NCBI RefSeq assembly: GCF_003986975.1
Contig: NZ_PIPO01000003.1
Location: 372,001-436,000, forward strand
From: Aliidiomarina soli
Lineage (GTDB): Bacteria > Pseudomonadota > Gammaproteobacteria > Enterobacterales > Alteromonadaceae
Direction of reading: 5' to 3'
DNA length: 64,000 nucleotides
The position numbers and the translations under genes are program-made. Positions 10,223 to 19,258 of the stretch are shown here, one piece after another. The notes under the pieces are model-generated. The model had not been told where the DNA came from. It worked only from the letters and a program-made list of their open reading frames with translations, and did not search any database. Numbering within the stretch: the stretch's first letter is position 1; the number at the start of each line of letters is the position of its first letter.

Positions 10223-11563
10223 CTAGCCCTGCATCGAATTGTACTCGTCCTGCCAGAAAAACTTCTCTTCGCCGAATGCTGGTTTCAGATCGTTAAGCCA
10301 GGTCGCAGTTTCATCGAACTTAGCAAAGAACGGGCGTTGGACCCAGTCCGGATTGCGCGCCTGAATAAAACGCAGGACGAAGACTTTTTCGCCGTGAATT
10401 TCACTCACACCCTGAATTTCCACTTTGCCGGGGCCTGCCGACATGGATGGGCCTCGTACAGTGCGGGCAAGGCCTGAAACCTGTTTATACGCATCACGGA
10501 AAATTTCCCAGGTGCGATACAAAGGCACTTCAAAATAGCGCTTAGCGCCAGTGTCACGTTCAATAAACATGTAATAAGGAACCATACCCAGGCGAACCTG
10601 TTCCTGCCACATCTGCGCCCAGGCATCCGGGTCGTTATTCAGGTTATTGAGCAGTGGCGCCTGGCAACGAATTTGCACACCGGTTGCACGCAGACGACGA
10701 ATGGCTTCATGGCAGATTTCAGTTCCCATTTCCTGCGGGTGATTAAAATGCGCCATGAATGAGACATGCTTGCCAGCTTTTACCAATTTCTCAAGCAGTG
10801 CCAGCAGTTCTTCTGCATCGGGGTCGGTAACAAACCGGTATGGCCAGAATGTCAGCGATTTACTACCGATGCGGACCGTCTGCACATGATCAAAGCGTGA
10901 CTCAGTGAGTGGTTCAAGGTATTCACGTAACTTTTTAGTCCGCATCACCATAGGGTCGCCGCCAGTCATCAGCAGGTCAGTGACTTCGCCGTGGGCAGCC
11001 AGGTAATTGTGCAACGACTCGGCGTCATTTGAATTCATCCGCATTGATTTGCCGACAAATTGCGCCCAGCGGAAGCAAAAGGTGCAGTAGGAATGACAGT
11101 ACTGCCCCTGAGATGGGAAGAAGAGTACCGTTTCACGGTATTTGTGCTGCATACCGCGCAAAGGCTCGCCGTCGATGGTCGGCACGTTCATTTCAACCTG
11201 ACCCGCCGGGTGCGGATTCATTTCCGCGCGCAACTGTTCCGCCAGTTCAAAAATTTCCTGCGTGCTGCCACCCTGTTTCATAAGATCCGCCATGCGGTCG
11301 TAAGCGCTAGGGTCGATCATTTCACGCTGCGGAAAAACCAGCTGAAAGACTGGGTCATTTGGAACTTTATCCCAGTCAATCAGTTCATTGAACACGTATT
11401 CGTTAACCCGAAAGGGCAATACGTTGGCAACCACTTTCATTTCAAACAGCATATCTTTTGGAATGTGCTGCAATGCCTCGATCTTGTCGAGCTGGCGATG
11501 CTGATACACCTTAAATTTGCGCGGCAGAAATTGTGGCGGTTGGATGTTAACTACTTGCTGCAT
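10223..11563 (-). CDS. KamA-family radical SAM aminomutase, substrate uncertain
   Basis: A 446-residue radical SAM protein of the lysine 2,3-aminomutase family. The cluster motif CxxxCxxC is at C156, C160, C163, followed by an Arg (R165) equivalent to the carboxylate-binding Arg134 of the clostridial enzyme. GGDPM is at 201-205, and the PLP lysine is K380 in AGPGK. Aligning by eye without gaps from YYMFIER to GPGK, the two Asp that bind the substrate ammonium group in lysine 2,3-aminomutase (D293, D330) fall on R336 and S373. Lysine is therefore unlikely to be bound the same way. It is longer than EpmB (about 340), so it is not the EF-P modification enzyme. Monocistronic, with its own promoter and terminator. 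Confidence 0.85.
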   Translation of the reverse strand: MQQVVNIQPPQFLPRKFKVYQHRQLDKIEALQHIPKDMLFEMKVVANVLPFRVNEYVFNELIDWDKVPNDPVFQLVFPQREMIDPSAYDRMADLMKQGGSTQEIFELAEQLRAEMNPHPAGQVEMNVPTIDGEPLRGMQHKYRETVLFFPSQGQYCHSYCTFCFRWAQFVGKSMRMNSNDAESLHNYLAAHGEVTDLLMTGGDPMVMRTKKLREYLEPLTESRFDHVQTVRIGSKSLTFWPYRFVTDPDAEELLALLEKLVKAGKHVSFMAHFNHPQEMGTEICHEAIRRLRATGVQIRCQAPLLNNLNNDPDAWAQMWQEQVRLGMVPYYMFIERDTGAKRYFEVPLYRTWEIFRDAYKQVSGLARTVRGPSMSAGPGKVEIQGVSEIHGEKVFVLRFIQARNPDWVQRPFFAKFDETATWLNDLKPAFGEEKFFWQDEYNSMQG

Positions 11564-11627
11564 AAATGCTTATCTTCCCCGTTTTTCGTTCGCGTAAGCG
11601 AAAGGATGATCCCGATAAAGGCGGCAT

Positions 11628-11656
11628 AGTATACAGCAAACCGACCGGCATATCAG
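11628..11656 (-). promoter_or_regulatory. Sigma70-type promoter of the KamA-family gene
   Basis: On the minus strand, -35 CTGATA (11651-11656) and -10 TATACT (11628-11633) are 17 bases apart. The -35 overlaps the stop codon of the upstream RND gene. It gives a leader of about 55 bases before the start codon. Confidence 0.6.
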
Positions 11657-14600
11657 CCTTTGGCCGAAGCCCGTGCTCGCATTGGGCTAGCGCTGTATCG
11701 GACTACATTAATCCAGTGCGCGCGCCAGACTAAGAGTCGATGATAGGCGTGTGGCACGAAGTACAGACTGGTGAAGGTCGAAAACAGTAAGCCACTGATA
11801 ATTGCGATGGCCATCGGTGCGTAGGGTGGTCCGTCGCCACCGATTTGGGTGGTGCCCAGAGCCAGCGGCAGTAACCCTAACACTGTGGTACTGACCGTCA
11901 TCATGATTGGCCGCACTCGTTGGTCTGCTGCGGCAATAATCGCATCTTCCAGTGCTAATTCAGGATAGAGCTGATTGATCCTGTCGACCAGTACAATACC
12001 GTTGTTAACCACCACACCCATTAATATCAGCATGCCGATCATGACCATCATGTCGAGGGACGTCGAGGTTATCCATAGTCCCCAGAATACTCCCGCCATA
12101 GCCAGCAATAATGAGCCAATAACCGCGTTGGGCAGTAGCAAGGATTCAAACAAGGCAGCCATCACCAGATAAATCAGGCATAGCGCGAGTAACATATTGA
12201 CCTGCATAACACTGCTGGTTTCTTCGAAATTACGAAATCCACCGTCCAGACTCCAGCGATAGCCATCTGGCAGGTGTACCTGTTCCAGCACCTCTGTTAA
12301 CGCAACACTCGCCTCCTGCATAGTCATCTCATTGAGGTTGGCACCAATGCGAACTGCAGTTTCCCGGTTCACCCGTCGGATGTCGGTAAGTCTGGGTTGC
12401 AGTTCGATGTCGGCGACCTGTTGCAGGGTAATTGGCTGCCCTTGGTATTGATGCACCACCAGTTCGCGAATAGCGCTCAGAGAGGTCTCAAGTTCGCGGT
12501 CATAGGTGAGGCGGATACGCAGTTCACCGCTGGGGTCGTGACGAAACGAGCGCAACTGATCGCCTCTCAGTGCTGTGCTTAAAATGGCAGCCACCTCCTG
12601 GCTGGTGAGTCCCAGGCGGTGTAACTGCGAGGCTTGTAACCTGATTTGCAGTTCCTGCTGGGTACTTTCAGCCTCGGAGCGCACGTCGGTAAGCCCCTCG
12701 ATAGCGGCCAGCAAAGGAATCAGCTCATCCGCCAGCGTTTGCAGTGTTGAGGTCGACGCGCCGGTCAGGGTGACACGGACTCCCTGATTGCTACTCTGCC
12801 AGCCAAACTGTGGTTCGCTGCGGACCAAGAGCGGCCAGTTTTCGCGTACCCGATTCTGGATCTCAGCCACTGACTGACTTCGCTCGGGATTGAGTAACAG
12901 CATCGAAAACGCGTGGCTGGTCGCAAAGTAGGAATAAACATGGTCGATTTCAAATGCCTCCTTATTCTCGTATAGATAGGCCTCCATGCGCGCAACTTCC
13001 TGGCGGATTTCGTCAAGCCGGTACTGCCCGTTGAGATGGTAGTTGAGAATAAGGCGGTCATTGTAGGCGACGTCTGCCTGGTCACTACTGGTCTGGCTGA
13101 AAGGAAACAGGCTGGCAAGTAGCACCAGCAGCATCGCGAGGCTGGTCACTCTTGGATGACGCTGACTCCAGCGCAAGGTGGACAAATAGAATGCCTTGAC
13201 CCGGGCTTTACGGGGTTTTTCCTGCATCAGTCGCGAAGGAAGGCGACTAATTAGTAACGGAATTAATGTCTGTGAAACCAGAAGTGATGCCAGCAATGAT
13301 ATGCAAATGGCCACTGCAACATGTTCAAGAAGGACGGTAATTTCTATTTTGGCACCGAATACGGTGGGTAAAAAAACAATAGCAGTGGTCAGGGTGCCCG
13401 CAATCACGGCCAGCGCAACTTTGCTGATGCCACGCTCAGCGTCACCTTCCTGCTGAATACTTTCAGTGACCACCACTGCGTTGTCGACCAGCATACCAAC
13501 CGCCAGCATCAGTCCCATCATCGACAGGATATTCAGGCTGTAGCCGAGCAAGTACATGGCGGCGAGGGTTAGGAAGATGGCGACCGGCACAGAGACCACA
13601 ACAATCAGGGTGGTAATGGCATGGCGCAGATAGGCGTAGAGGACGATAATTGACAACAAAGCGCCGAGCAATCCGGCCCAGAGCAAATCATTTAGTGATG
13701 ATTTAACGCTCGCGGCGGTGTCATCCATCAGCATCAGATCAATGTTGGCAAACTCGGGGTGCTGGCGCGCGGCTTCAACAACTTCCAGAGCGCGTGCAGA
13801 CACGTCCACCAGATTCGCGGTCGATTCCTTGTACACGTTCATGCCAATTGCATAGGACTGATTAAAATGGCGGCCATCGCGACGACGGGGTAACTCGTAG
13901 TCGACATCGGCGACATCGCTCAGGCGCAACTGAGGGGTTAACTGCAGTGCCCGAATGTCGTCGAGGGACTCGAACTGGCCAACCGGATTGACCAGTATCC
14001 GCTGCTGACCGTCGTCAAGATAGCCAGCGGTAAGGGTGAAATTGGCTTGTTGCAGGCGCTGACGCAATAACGCGGGATCCACGTTCAGTGCCGCCATCTC
14101 GTCCCGGCGCAGGCGGATAACGATATCCCGTTTGTCGACACCATAGAGCTCAACCCGGGAGACCCCAGCAACTCGCTCCATGGGTCGCTTCAGTGTTCGT
14201 TCGAGCAGATCCCAGGCGTACTGCAGGTCGATCTCGCTGCTGATGCGGAGCTGAAACACCGGCATGTCGTCGGTGCTGAACTGAAATACAAACACGCGCT
14301 CGACGTCAGCTGGTAAAAGGTGGCGCACACTGTCTATCTGCTCCCGGACTTCAATATTTCGGGCATTGATATTTTCGTCCCAACGAAAGTCGAGCACAAT
14401 ATCGGTGCCATTTTCGCGCGAAAAGGAGCGCATTTCGACAATACCGCTCATGCCAGCCAGGGCTTCTTCGAGGGGGCGGGTAATGAGTCGTTCAACTTCC
14501 GCCGGGGAGGCGTCCGGGTAGGGCACCTGAATCATAATCTGCGGAATATCGACACCAGGGAATTTTTCCAATGGCAGCAGCCGGGTTGCCAGCATTCCGA

Positions 14601-14694
14601 GCACCAGCATGCTGAAAAACAACATGCAAACGGTGACCGGGCGACGCAGCGCCCAACGGGTTAAGACTGCTGACGCTGAGTTAGTGGATGACAT
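11653..14694 (-). CDS. RND efflux permease, second of a tandem pair
   Basis: A 1013-residue inner-membrane pump of the AcrB/HAE1-like RND family with the usual duplicated layout of 12 membrane helices and two large periplasmic loops. The start at MSSTNSAS overlaps the preceding pump gene by 14 bases and has a GGGGAG ribosome site; a Met 15 codons upstream is less likely. In helix 4 the sequence is VDNAV (D404, N405), where AcrB has the Asp pair D407-D408. In helix 10 it is VVNNG, where AcrB has K940. It is therefore not a close AcrB homologue. Last gene of the adaptor-pump-pump operon. Substrate unknown. Confidence 0.9.
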   Translation of the reverse strand: MSSTNSASAVLTRWALRRPVTVCMLFFSMLVLGMLATRLLPLEKFPGVDIPQIMIQVPYPDASPAEVERLITRPLEEALAGMSGIVEMRSFSRENGTDIVLDFRWDENINARNIEVREQIDSVRHLLPADVERVFVFQFSTDDMPVFQLRISSEIDLQYAWDLLERTLKRPMERVAGVSRVELYGVDKRDIVIRLRRDEMAALNVDPALLRQRLQQANFTLTAGYLDDGQQRILVNPVGQFESLDDIRALQLTPQLRLSDVADVDYELPRRRDGRHFNQSYAIGMNVYKESTANLVDVSARALEVVEAARQHPEFANIDLMLMDDTAASVKSSLNDLLWAGLLGALLSIIVLYAYLRHAITTLIVVVSVPVAIFLTLAAMYLLGYSLNILSMMGLMLAVGMLVDNAVVVTESIQQEGDAERGISKVALAVIAGTLTTAIVFLPTVFGAKIEITVLLEHVAVAICISLLASLLVSQTLIPLLISRLPSRLMQEKPRKARVKAFYLSTLRWSQRHPRVTSLAMLLVLLASLFPFSQTSSDQADVAYNDRLILNYHLNGQYRLDEIRQEVARMEAYLYENKEAFEIDHVYSYFATSHAFSMLLLNPERSQSVAEIQNRVRENWPLLVRSEPQFGWQSSNQGVRVTLTGASTSTLQTLADELIPLLAAIEGLTDVRSEAESTQQELQIRLQASQLHRLGLTSQEVAAILSTALRGDQLRSFRHDPSGELRIRLTYDRELETSLSAIRELVVHQYQGQPITLQQVADIELQPRLTDIRRVNRETAVRIGANLNEMTMQEASVALTEVLEQVHLPDGYRWSLDGGFRNFEETSSVMQVNMLLALCLIYLVMAALFESLLLPNAVIGSLLLAMAGVFWGLWITSTSLDMMVMIGMLILMGVVVNNGIVLVDRINQLYPELALEDAIIAAADQRVRPIMMTVSTTVLGLLPLALGTTQIGGDGPPYAPMAIAIISGLLFSTFTSLYFVPHAYHRLLVWRAHWINVVRYSASPMRARASAKG

Positions 14695-17600
14695 CGTATT
14701 GCTCCCCGGTAGAAAATGACTTGCGGTCAAAAATTGCATAGAGCACAGGAATAAAAACCAGGGTCAGGATGCTGGCGAAGAGCAACCCGAAAATAACAGT
14801 AACAGCCATGGGACTGCGCATTTCCGCCCCCTCACCGGCACCGAGTGCGAGCGGTAACAAACCCAGAATGGTGGTTAAGGTGGTCATCATAATAGGGCGT
14901 AAGCGTTGTTCACCCGCTTGCTGAATGGCGGCCAGCCGGGCGACCCCCTGAGCACGTAACTGATTAATCCGATCCACCAGGACGATGGCGTTGTTAACCA
15001 CAATGCCGGCCAACATGATCAAGCCAATAAAGACCACCACACTCAGGTAGGTGCCGGTGAGCCATAAGCCCAGCACGGAGCCTGCCGCGGCTAAAGGTAC
15101 ACTGAACATGATTAACAGGGGGTGAGCAAAACTTTCAAACTGAGAAGCCATGACCAGATACACCAGAAACACGGCCAGAGCCAAGGCCAGCATCAGGGAT
15201 TTGTAAGCCTGTTGCTGACTTTCACTCTGTCCGCCTAAACGAGCGTCAACACCAGCAGGTAGGGTCAGCTCGCTCAGTATCTGTTGAATGCGCTCACTGG
15301 CCTGGCCTAAATCTCCACTGCTCAGGCTAGCGCTGACCAGGGCAACGCGTTGCTGCGCAACCCGGGTAATTTCGCCCGGCCCTGTGCTTTGGGTAATATC
15401 GGCCACCGCGCGCAGGGGTAATTCACGCTCAGCACCGGGGTTAATAATTAAGTTTTCGATAGCTTCGAGGCTGGTTCTGTCCTGTTCGGCCAGCCGCACC
15501 CGAATATCAATCTGACGGTCATCGAGGTTGTACTGCGTAGCAACCCGGCCACCGACCTGCAATGCCAGCAACTCGGCGACCTCGGCAGCCGTTAATCCAA
15601 CCTGACTGAGTCGGGCATGGTCAAAGTGGACTTCCAGTTCGGGCTGTCCCGGGCGCAGGGTGGTTTGAATATCACTGAACTGAGCATGGCTACTGAGTGC
15701 CTTGCGCACCTGGTCGCTGGCTTGTGCCAGTTGTGACAGGTCGTAACCGGACAATTCGATCACCAGCGGCTGTTCAATACTAAAGAGTTCAGGTTGTGCA
15801 ATGCGTCCGCTGACTCCGGGGTGGCGTTGTAGCGCCTCGCGCAGTTGCTGCTGAATATGCTGCTGTGCATCAGCCGCGGCGTCAGGTTGCAGGACCACTT
15901 GCAGACGACCCCAATAGTCGCCACCCTGACTTGCATCAGGGTTCAGCAGGCTGCCGATCCCGGCAATGCTATAGCTGTAGGCGATAGCGGGATCTGTCAG
16001 TTGCTCTTGCAAACTGGTCAGCACCGCATCTGTTTGGCTGATATGGCTACCGTGAGGAAGCTCGATATCAAAATAGAATTCATGTTGAGCCATGTCGGGC
16101 ATCAGCTCACTACCCAGTTTTGGCGTTAATGCCAGGCAAAGGCCAGCAACCAGTACAACTAAGGCGGCAACAGACTTTGGTCGGTTTAGACTCGAACGTA
16201 GAATTGATTGGTAGCGGCCACTGCAAGCGTTAAACAGGTAATTGAAAGCTGCTAACAGAGGCTTGACCAATGCCTGGCTCAGGGCTGTTATGCCGCGACC
16301 GATAAAACGCAGCGCTGCAATGGCGTAAACTGGCAACCAGAAGCTAAATAGTCGCCATGGCAGGGTCAGCAACAGATAAGGTAGCCAGCGCCAGCCCCGT
16401 GGCCGTCTCACTGCAGCAGGGTCTGAGAAGCCAGCGGTCCCGGCACTGCCTGGCTGACGTGATGCGAGCATGGGAATAAGTGTGAGGGCTACCAATAATG
16501 AAGCGGCAAGGGCAAATGTAACCGTTAACGCCTGATCACGGAACAACTGGCCAGCAAGACCGACAACAAAAATTAGCGGCACAAAGACAGCCAGGGTGGT
16601 TAGTGTAGAGGCAGTAATCGCGGCGCTTACTTCGCGGGTGCCTTGCTCAGCGGCCTGCTCGACACTGTCGCCGGCTTCGCGGCGGCGGGCAATATTTTCA
16701 AGTACCACAATGGCATTGTCGACCAGAAGTCCAACCGCCAGTGCTATTCCGCCGAGTGACATAATATTGAGACTGACACTGGCTGCATGCATGAGCATAA
16801 AAGCGGCAATAACCGACACCGGAACAGCTAGCGAGACAATTATAGTCGGCCATAGTCGTTGCAGGAAAAAGTAGATAACCAGCATTGCCAGAAGGCCGCC
16901 AATCAGGGCATTATTCTTCACTTCGCTGACTGCGCTTTCAATGAATGTCGACTGATCGCTCACCAGCGTGAGCTGGTAACCACGGGGTAACTCCTGATTG
17001 ATCAGGTCGAGACGCTGACGCACAGAACTTGCTACCGCTACGGTATTGGCGTCGCCTTCTTTGTAGAGTGATACTTCAACCGATTCGACTCCGTTCAGCC
17101 GAGTGATCGAGGTGCGATCTTTGGCCCCTGCGCTGACATTGGCGATATCTTTGAGCTGGACCAGACGGCCGTTGCGTGATGCGATGTAGAGCGATTCAAT
17201 TTCTTCCAGACTACGGAACTGATTAAGTGTCCGTACCAGATAGTCATAGCGTTCAGTTTCGACCCGTCCACCAGCCTGATTCAGGTTTTCTTCGCGTAAG
17301 CGGCGAACCAGCGTATTCATATCGATATCCAGACGGGCCATGGCGGCCTGGTCAACCTGGACCTGAATTTCATCCTCGAGACCACCACCAAAACGCACTG
17401 ACGCCACGCCTGGAGTAGATTCGAGCAAGCGTTTGAGATCATCGTCAGCGAAGGTGCGTAACGCGCGAAGTTGCTCGTTGGAGGCGTTCTCCTGCTGTTC
17501 TGGGGGTAAGGATAAGGCCAGTCGCATGATCGGGTCCATGGCCGGATTAAGGCGCAGAATAATGGGGCTGGGGGCATCCAGTGGCAACTGCACCATGTCC

Positions 17601-17935
17601 AGTTTCTCGCGCACATCAAGACCTGCCATATCCATGTCAGTGCCCCAGGCAAACTGCAGAACGACGTCCGACTGGCCAGCGCGGGCGATGGACGTTATGT
17701 CACTGATGCCACGAACGGTGCCGAGACTTTCTTCAATAGGACGGTTGATTAACTGTTCAATTTCGGCGGGTGCGGCGCCAGGGTAGTCAGTGCGTACGGT
17801 CAGGGTCGGGTAACTTAAATCGGGTAATAAAGTCACCGCAAGCCGGGACAGACTAACCATTCCGAAAAGCACTACCGCAACCGTAAACATAGCGATAGTG
17901 ACAGGTCGCTTCACTGCGATGGATACCAGGCTCAT
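14681..17935 (-). CDS. RND efflux permease, first of a tandem pair
   Basis: A 1084-residue RND pump beginning MSLVSIAVKRPVTIAMF, typical of the HAE1 group. Helix 4 carries VDNAI (D406, N407) and helix 10 VVNNAI, the same pattern as its partner. A loop at about residues 490-560 (GTAGFSDPAAVRRPRG and a hydrophobic stretch) is longer than usual between the two halves. It overlaps the adaptor gene by four bases (ATGA) and the second pump by 14, so all three are co-expressed. Tandem pumps with one adaptor recall MdtABC, where the two pumps form a mixed trimer; that is inference. No outer-membrane channel gene is nearby. Confidence 0.9.
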   Translation of the reverse strand: MSLVSIAVKRPVTIAMFTVAVVLFGMVSLSRLAVTLLPDLSYPTLTVRTDYPGAAPAEIEQLINRPIEESLGTVRGISDITSIARAGQSDVVLQFAWGTDMDMAGLDVREKLDMVQLPLDAPSPIILRLNPAMDPIMRLALSLPPEQQENASNEQLRALRTFADDDLKRLLESTPGVASVRFGGGLEDEIQVQVDQAAMARLDIDMNTLVRRLREENLNQAGGRVETERYDYLVRTLNQFRSLEEIESLYIASRNGRLVQLKDIANVSAGAKDRTSITRLNGVESVEVSLYKEGDANTVAVASSVRQRLDLINQELPRGYQLTLVSDQSTFIESAVSEVKNNALIGGLLAMLVIYFFLQRLWPTIIVSLAVPVSVIAAFMLMHAASVSLNIMSLGGIALAVGLLVDNAIVVLENIARRREAGDSVEQAAEQGTREVSAAITASTLTTLAVFVPLIFVVGLAGQLFRDQALTVTFALAASLLVALTLIPMLASRQPGSAGTAGFSDPAAVRRPRGWRWLPYLLLTLPWRLFSFWLPVYAIAALRFIGRGITALSQALVKPLLAAFNYLFNACSGRYQSILRSSLNRPKSVAALVVLVAGLCLALTPKLGSELMPDMAQHEFYFDIELPHGSHISQTDAVLTSLQEQLTDPAIAYSYSIAGIGSLLNPDASQGGDYWGRLQVVLQPDAAADAQQHIQQQLREALQRHPGVSGRIAQPELFSIEQPLVIELSGYDLSQLAQASDQVRKALSSHAQFSDIQTTLRPGQPELEVHFDHARLSQVGLTAAEVAELLALQVGGRVATQYNLDDRQIDIRVRLAEQDRTSLEAIENLIINPGAERELPLRAVADITQSTGPGEITRVAQQRVALVSASLSSGDLGQASERIQQILSELTLPAGVDARLGGQSESQQQAYKSLMLALALAVFLVYLVMASQFESFAHPLLIMFSVPLAAAGSVLGLWLTGTYLSVVVFIGLIMLAGIVVNNAIVLVDRINQLRAQGVARLAAIQQAGEQRLRPIMMTTLTTILGLLPLALGAGEGAEMRSPMAVTVIFGLLFASILTLVFIPVLYAIFDRKSFSTGEQYDVIH

Positions 17936-18990
17936 AGATTTACACTCACGATACGGCTGTTGTCAGTTAAGTTGGTTTGGCCGGTTATTACCACCTGGCT
18001 GCCAGCGGCGAGACCATCCGTAATTTCGACCCATTCGCCGTCACGTAAACCTGGGGTTACCTGACGACGTTTAGCAAGGCCGTCTTCAATGACATAGACG
18101 TAGCTTTGACTGTCGAGACGTAGCAGAGCGTAATGTGGGATGCGCAATGTATCGTCGTGCTGCGCATAGTTGATTTGCGCACGTGCGAACATACCGCTCT
18201 TTAACTGGTGTTCAGGGTTATGAATTTGCACCGTAACGCGGAATGTTCCGGCGACACTGTCCACCGCTGGGCTGATCCGGGCGACTTCGCCAGTCACAGT
18301 GTCCGCGATACCCTGAAGCTGAAGTTCAACCCGCTGGCCATTACGGACCTTAGCCAGGTCGCGTTCAGGTACATGCAAGGTGGTTTCGAGCAGATCTAAA
18401 TCAATAATATTGAACAGGCTGTGACGTTCATGCTGTTGAATCAAATTACCTGTTTTCGCATATCGGCTTGCGATGTAGCCACTAATGGGCGCGCGGATGG
18501 TAGCAGATTCGAGATCAATCTCGGTCAGCCGCAGGCGCGCTTTCAGCGTATCCCGATTGGCCTGCAAACGTTCTACCGCATCGGCACTGGCCAACTGCTG
18601 CTGCGCCATTTGCTGCAATCGTACTAATTCCTGCTCCACCCCACGTAGCTCTGCTGCAGCCTGCAGGCGAGCCTGTTCAAAGCGTTCGCTTTCCAGCGTC
18701 GCCAGGACCTGACCACGTTCTACAAAGTCACCTTCTTCAACCAGAATCTCCTCAATCACACCATTTACCCGTGCAACCACATCAGCTTCTTCGCGGGCTT
18801 CAAGTACCCCCGTGGTTGAAAAACGGGCATACAGGGTGGCGCGGTCTACCTCATGGGTTTCGACGGGTAGTGCGGGTGCCTGCTGTTCGCTGTCGAGGGC
18901 GGATGCGGTCGACGCATCAGAATTCTGACAGGCGCTGAGAAGTGGCAGGCAAAGCGCCAGTAATAGGGTTGGTAGTGGATAAGCTCGCAT
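17932..18990 (-). CDS. RND periplasmic adaptor (membrane fusion) lipoprotein
   Basis: A 352-residue HlyD/AcrA-type adaptor that links an RND pump to an outer-membrane channel. The N-terminus MRAYPLPTLLLALCLPLLSAC is a lipoprotein signal with Cys 21 as lipidation site. Then come a barrel-lipoyl half (about 65-100, DVVARVNGVIEEILVEEGD), a coiled-coil hairpin (about 105-150) and the second lipoyl half with APISGYIASRYAKTGNLI. The start has an AGGAG ribosome site. First gene of the efflux operon. Confidence 0.93.
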   Translation of the reverse strand: MRAYPLPTLLLALCLPLLSACQNSDASTASALDSEQQAPALPVETHEVDRATLYARFSTTGVLEAREEADVVARVNGVIEEILVEEGDFVERGQVLATLESERFEQARLQAAAELRGVEQELVRLQQMAQQQLASADAVERLQANRDTLKARLRLTEIDLESATIRAPISGYIASRYAKTGNLIQQHERHSLFNIIDLDLLETTLHVPERDLAKVRNGQRVELQLQGIADTVTGEVARISPAVDSVAGTFRVTVQIHNPEHQLKSGMFARAQINYAQHDDTLRIPHYALLRLDSQSYVYVIEDGLAKRRQVTPGLRDGEWVEITDGLAAGSQVVITGQTNLTDNSRIVSVNL

Positions 18991-19012
18991 GGGAGGCTCC
19001 TGATAATCGGTT

Positions 19013-19032
19013 GTTGTTGACTTATTAACAAC
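19013..19032. repeat. Inverted repeat upstream of the efflux operon
   Basis: GTTGTT, eight bases, AACAAC. It lies 22 bases upstream of the adaptor start codon, where an operator for the efflux operon could sit. No regulator gene is adjacent. A six-base arm is short, so this may be chance. Confidence 0.3.
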
Positions 19033-19201
19033 TAGAGCAAACCTTATGCCAGCGCGGAAACTTAAATTTTTCTCTTATAAAACAAATAGGTATGAAAGTT
19101 TGTTGGGAGTAAGGCGACTACATAGCTAACCAAGTTTTAGCGAGAATAACCAACAATTAGTCAGCCAGTAACTACTTGTTTTGCGGATATTAAATTTATT
19201 T

Positions 19202-19225
19202 GGACATTTAGACGTCTAGATGCTT
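19202..19225 (+). promoter_or_regulatory. MetJ operator: three tandem met boxes upstream of the sulfhydrylase gene
   Basis: The central eight bases AGACGTCT (19210-19217) are the exact met-box consensus. The flanking octamers in register, GGACATTT (19202-19209) and AGATGCTT (19218-19225), each match five of eight positions. MetJ with S-adenosylmethionine binds such tandem boxes cooperatively and represses methionine genes. The site is 33 bases before the start codon at 19259, where it could block transcription initiation. Confidence 0.82.
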
Positions 19226-19258
19226 ATATAGGTAAAAACAAAATATGGAGAGAATTTT

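Noticed and set aside
10223-11563. EpmB (EF-P lysine aminomutase)
   Set aside because: About 100 residues too long and the substrate-site residues differ; no epmA or efp gene nearby.
11060-11629. 189-codon plus-strand frame opposite the KamA-family gene
   Set aside because: Overlaps the N-terminal coding part of a well-supported gene; translation looks random.
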